From contig NC_080058.1 in the NCBI RefSeq assembly GCF_026212465.1, positions 6,759,001-6,823,000 of the forward strand: a stretch of DNA of 64,000 bases, written 5' to 3'. Position numbers and translations under genes: made by a program. The stretch comes from Amaranthus tricolor. Taxonomy: Eukaryota; Streptophyta; Magnoliopsida; Caryophyllales; Amaranthaceae. The notes beneath the pieces were generated by a model. It was not told where the DNA came from and did no database searches. It worked only from the letters and a program-made list of their open reading frames with translations. Positions 58,114 through 64,000 of the stretch are shown one piece after another; the stretch's first letter is position 1; every line of letters begins with the position of its first letter.

Positions 58114-59690
58114 ATAGTACACTAATACCTCTGTTTAAAAATAAAAGCGATGCGTAAGTATGCAGGAACTATAAAGGTATCAAACTTCTAAGCCACATGT
58201 GGGAAAGAGTAATAGAGAGGAGAATTAGACAGGAAACAGTAATTAGAGAGAACCAATTCGGTTTTATGCTAGGAAGATCAACCATTGAGGCAATTCATAT
58301 TTTGGAGGAGACTGATGAAGAAATATAGGGTGCAAAAGAAAGATCTGCATATAGCATCCATTGACCTGGAGAAAGCATATGATAACATACCATGACATGT
58401 CATGTGGGATAGCCTCAAGGCTAGAGGTATTTCCGGTGTACATTGAGGCTATACGAAATATGTATGACAAAGTTTCGACTAACATTCAAATACCGGTGGG
58501 GATAACAGAGTCTTTTCCGGTTAAAGTTGGACTACATCAGGGATCGACTTTAAGCTCTTTCATTTTTACTGTCATTATGGAAGAGGTTTCTAAATCTATT
58601 AGGGAGAGGGTACCGTGGTGCATGCTATTCGCTGATGACATAGTGCTGGTAGCAGAAACTAGAAAGGAGGTTATTAGTAACAATAGTGGAGGGGAGCTTT
58701 AGAAGGTAAAGGGTTGCGCATTAGTCATACGAAGACCGAGTATTTGCGCTGTAACTTTAGTGGGACAGCATCGGTAGGTGAACCAGAGGTGTCCATTGAT
58801 GAAGCAGTTGTTAAAATTACGACCAAATACAAGTATTTGGGATCGATCATTCAAAGGGATGGGAAGATTGATGGCGATGTAAATCATCGTATACAAGCGG
58901 GTTAGCTCAAGTGACAAGCAGCCACCGCGGTACTATGTGATAGGAAATTCCCAAGCAAGTTAAAAGAAAAATTCTACCGGGCGGCAAATAGACCTGCTCT
59001 ACTATATGGGACCGAATTTTGGCCTGTAAAGAAGATATTTGAACATAAGATGGAAGTCATAGATTTGCGTATGCTGAGGTGGATGTGTGGGCACACATTG
59101 ATGAATTGAATTAGAAACAAAGAGTTTATGAACAAACTAGGGGTAGCCCCTATTTCTCGAAAAATACGCGAAAATAGATTGAGGTGGTTTGGACATGTGC
59201 AGAGAAAGATTTTTGCCGCCTGGTTGAGAAGGGTAGAAAGTATTATAGTAGAGGGTAAGAGAGGTCGAGGAAGACCCAGGAGAACTTGGGATGAACAAAT
59301 AAGAGTTGACTTACATGAGTTAAACCTCTTTGAGGGTCTGACTAGGGATAGAGGTAGTTGGAGGCGCCATATCCATGTTTTAGACTACTGATATCCTCTT
59401 AGGTTACCTTTGGGTGTTCTTGCCATCTTGCTTCTCTCGTTTCTTTTATTATTAGTTTTGTATTTTGTTTTGTTTTCTTTTGTAGTTGGTTCATAATTAT
59501 TTATTTTAGTCATATGATTAAATTTATCTTTTCGGGGTAGCTACGTCTTATTATCTTTCTCGAGCCGGAGGACTCTTTTGGTCGTGCTCTCCTTAGTGGG
59601 TATGAGTTGCCGCCGTCCTTCCCTCCCCAGACCCTGTCCATAGTTTTTCTATGAGCGGGATACGCTGGGTAGGATGATGATGATGATGAT
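58114..59690 (+). mobile_element. 5'-truncated RTE-like LINE, second copy
   Basis: Same family as 677-6112. Its truncated 5' end lies within the RT coding region (near NYKGIKLL). It ends with a GC-richer 3' UTR and (GATGAT)n at about 59672-59690. No clear target duplication was found, partly because the hairpin 57960-58113 abuts the left end. Confidence 0.85.
58160..59391 (+). pseudogene. LINE reverse transcriptase pseudogene
   Basis: Blocks in order: NYKGIKLL-like, [55 protein letters not shown], the catalytic LFADDIVLVAETRKEV (near 58625; both aspartates kept, unlike the first copy), YKYLGSIIQRDGKIDGDV, RPALLYGTEFWPVKK, RLRWFGHVQRK, and the tail GRGRPRRTWDEQIRVDLHEL ending in LDY at 59388. 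There are several stops and frameshifts, and a deletion after the FADD box. Confidence 0.88.
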
Positions 59691-60061
59691 TCAACCAATT
59701 GGGAATACTATTTAGTTGCTATCATGTAATTTAGTATTTTAACTAATTTTGTTTTTATAATTTATATAAAATTGATGTTTATAGATATTATATACACCAC
59801 CTATTCTCTATAAATGTTTCATTTCAGTTGGGTACATACATTAAGAAGGGGACGAGACCATAACAATTATATAGTTGTTGAAGTGTTTTAAGACAAATTG
59901 TAAAGTTAATAGAGGTATTTTTTAATAAAATAGAACTTATAAAGAAAGAGACCACAACAATTATAAAGTTAATAGAGGTGTTTTTGTAATAAAATAGAAC
60001 TTATAAAGAAACAGACCACAACAATTTACCAAATAGGAAAATGAAATACTTAAACAAAGTG
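59691..60061. other. AT-rich spacer
   Basis: A ~55-bp direct duplication (AGTTAATAGAGGTRTTTTT...AAAATAGAACTTATAAAGAAA) occurs at about 59905-59950 and 59967-60010. Nothing else. Confidence 0.45.
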
Positions 60062-60478
60062 AAAAATTACCAAGAATAATTCAACATTTTCATGATTTTC
60101 TTACAATTATCTCACCTATTGATTAACCATGAATAATCCCAGTTTTAAGGGGTATTTTCCTAGAGTAAATTCGATAACCGGATGATTTGCTATAAAAAAA
60201 AAAATTTAAAAATTAAATTATAATAAATGTTGAAAAAAAAATGATCTTTTTGGTTATTTAGAATTTATTATGTAAGTTTTTAAAATTTTTCTCCAATTAA
60301 ATTAATTTTCAGTTTATTTTTTTGGTTAATTACCTACTATAGCAGGTCATTGGGTTACCCAAATTTACTTCAGGCAAATACCCCCTAAATTTGGATTATT
60401 CATGGTTAATTAATAATTGGACTTATTGTCGGAAAATCATAAAAATGTTATATTATTCTAGATAAATTTTCCTAAAGA
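60062..60478. mobile_element. foldback MITE with ~150-bp arms, copy 2
   Basis: The arms carry AAAAATTACCAAGAATAAT, TTTTCATGATTTTC, CACCTATTGATTAACCATGA and TTAAGGGGTATTTTCCTAGAG, with complements GGGTTACCCAAATTTAC, CAAATACCCCCTAAA, TTCATGGTTAATTAATAATT and ATTATTCTAGATAAATTTTCC. Same family as 51301-51765. Confidence 0.82.

Positions 60479-64000
<3,522 letters not shown>

Overview
The window is nuclear DNA of a flowering plant, most likely a eudicot. The basis is AT-rich spacers, GT-AG introns, a NAC transcription factor, a plant-type pectin acetylesterase and a dense load of plant transposon families (MULE, hAT, Stowaway, RTE-type LINE, Copia, solo LTRs, SMART). Nothing fixes the genus. No rRNA or tRNA genes, CRISPR arrays or prokaryotic features were seen.

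Three host genes can be read. (1) A NAC-domain transcription factor on the minus strand (10882-12012), whose coding region has no introns and whose leader probably carries one. (2) A small four-exon plus-strand gene (20651-22276) for a 142-residue protein with a DUF3615-like core. (3) An 11-exon plus-strand pectin acetylesterase (CE13/Notum family) at 39993-48157; its splice phases all agree and give 413 residues with a complete Ser-Asp-His triad. A decayed DUF4283 gag-like pseudogene lies at 19138-19960.

The rest is mostly nested transposons, many of which can be delimited to the base by target-site duplications (TSDs). 614-6561 is a palindrome-rich MULE-derived MITE. It is split by a 5'-truncated RTE-type LINE (677-6112, perfect 14-bp TSD), which is itself split by a 2.9-kb solo LTR (1144-4087). 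6808-10421 is a larger MULE of the same terminal type, carrying a damaged MuDR-like transposase and a plant mobile domain (PMD) gene. 14299-16911 and 24054-28122 are two oppositely oriented solo LTRs of one family, each with a perfect 5-bp TSD. The second contains a Pack-MULE (24321-26201, perfect 9-bp TSD) that captured part of an LRR receptor kinase gene. 32428-38457 is a defective Copia element with one hAT insertion in its 5' LTR and another in its integrase; an internal in-frame deletion joins integrase to the end of reverse transcriptase plus RNase H. 29494-29761 is a tiny 268-bp SMART retrotransposon.

The pectin acetylesterase introns hold at least five further small elements, including a second SMART copy. 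From 48.2 to 64 kb there is no recognisable gene, only MITEs, two hairpin-forming foldbacks, LINE fragments, a long (AT)n tract and what looks like the start of another LTR at the right edge. The most unusual structure is the MULE family whose termini consist of tandem copies of a 27-bp palindrome, present as a coding element and as two short non-autonomous copies.
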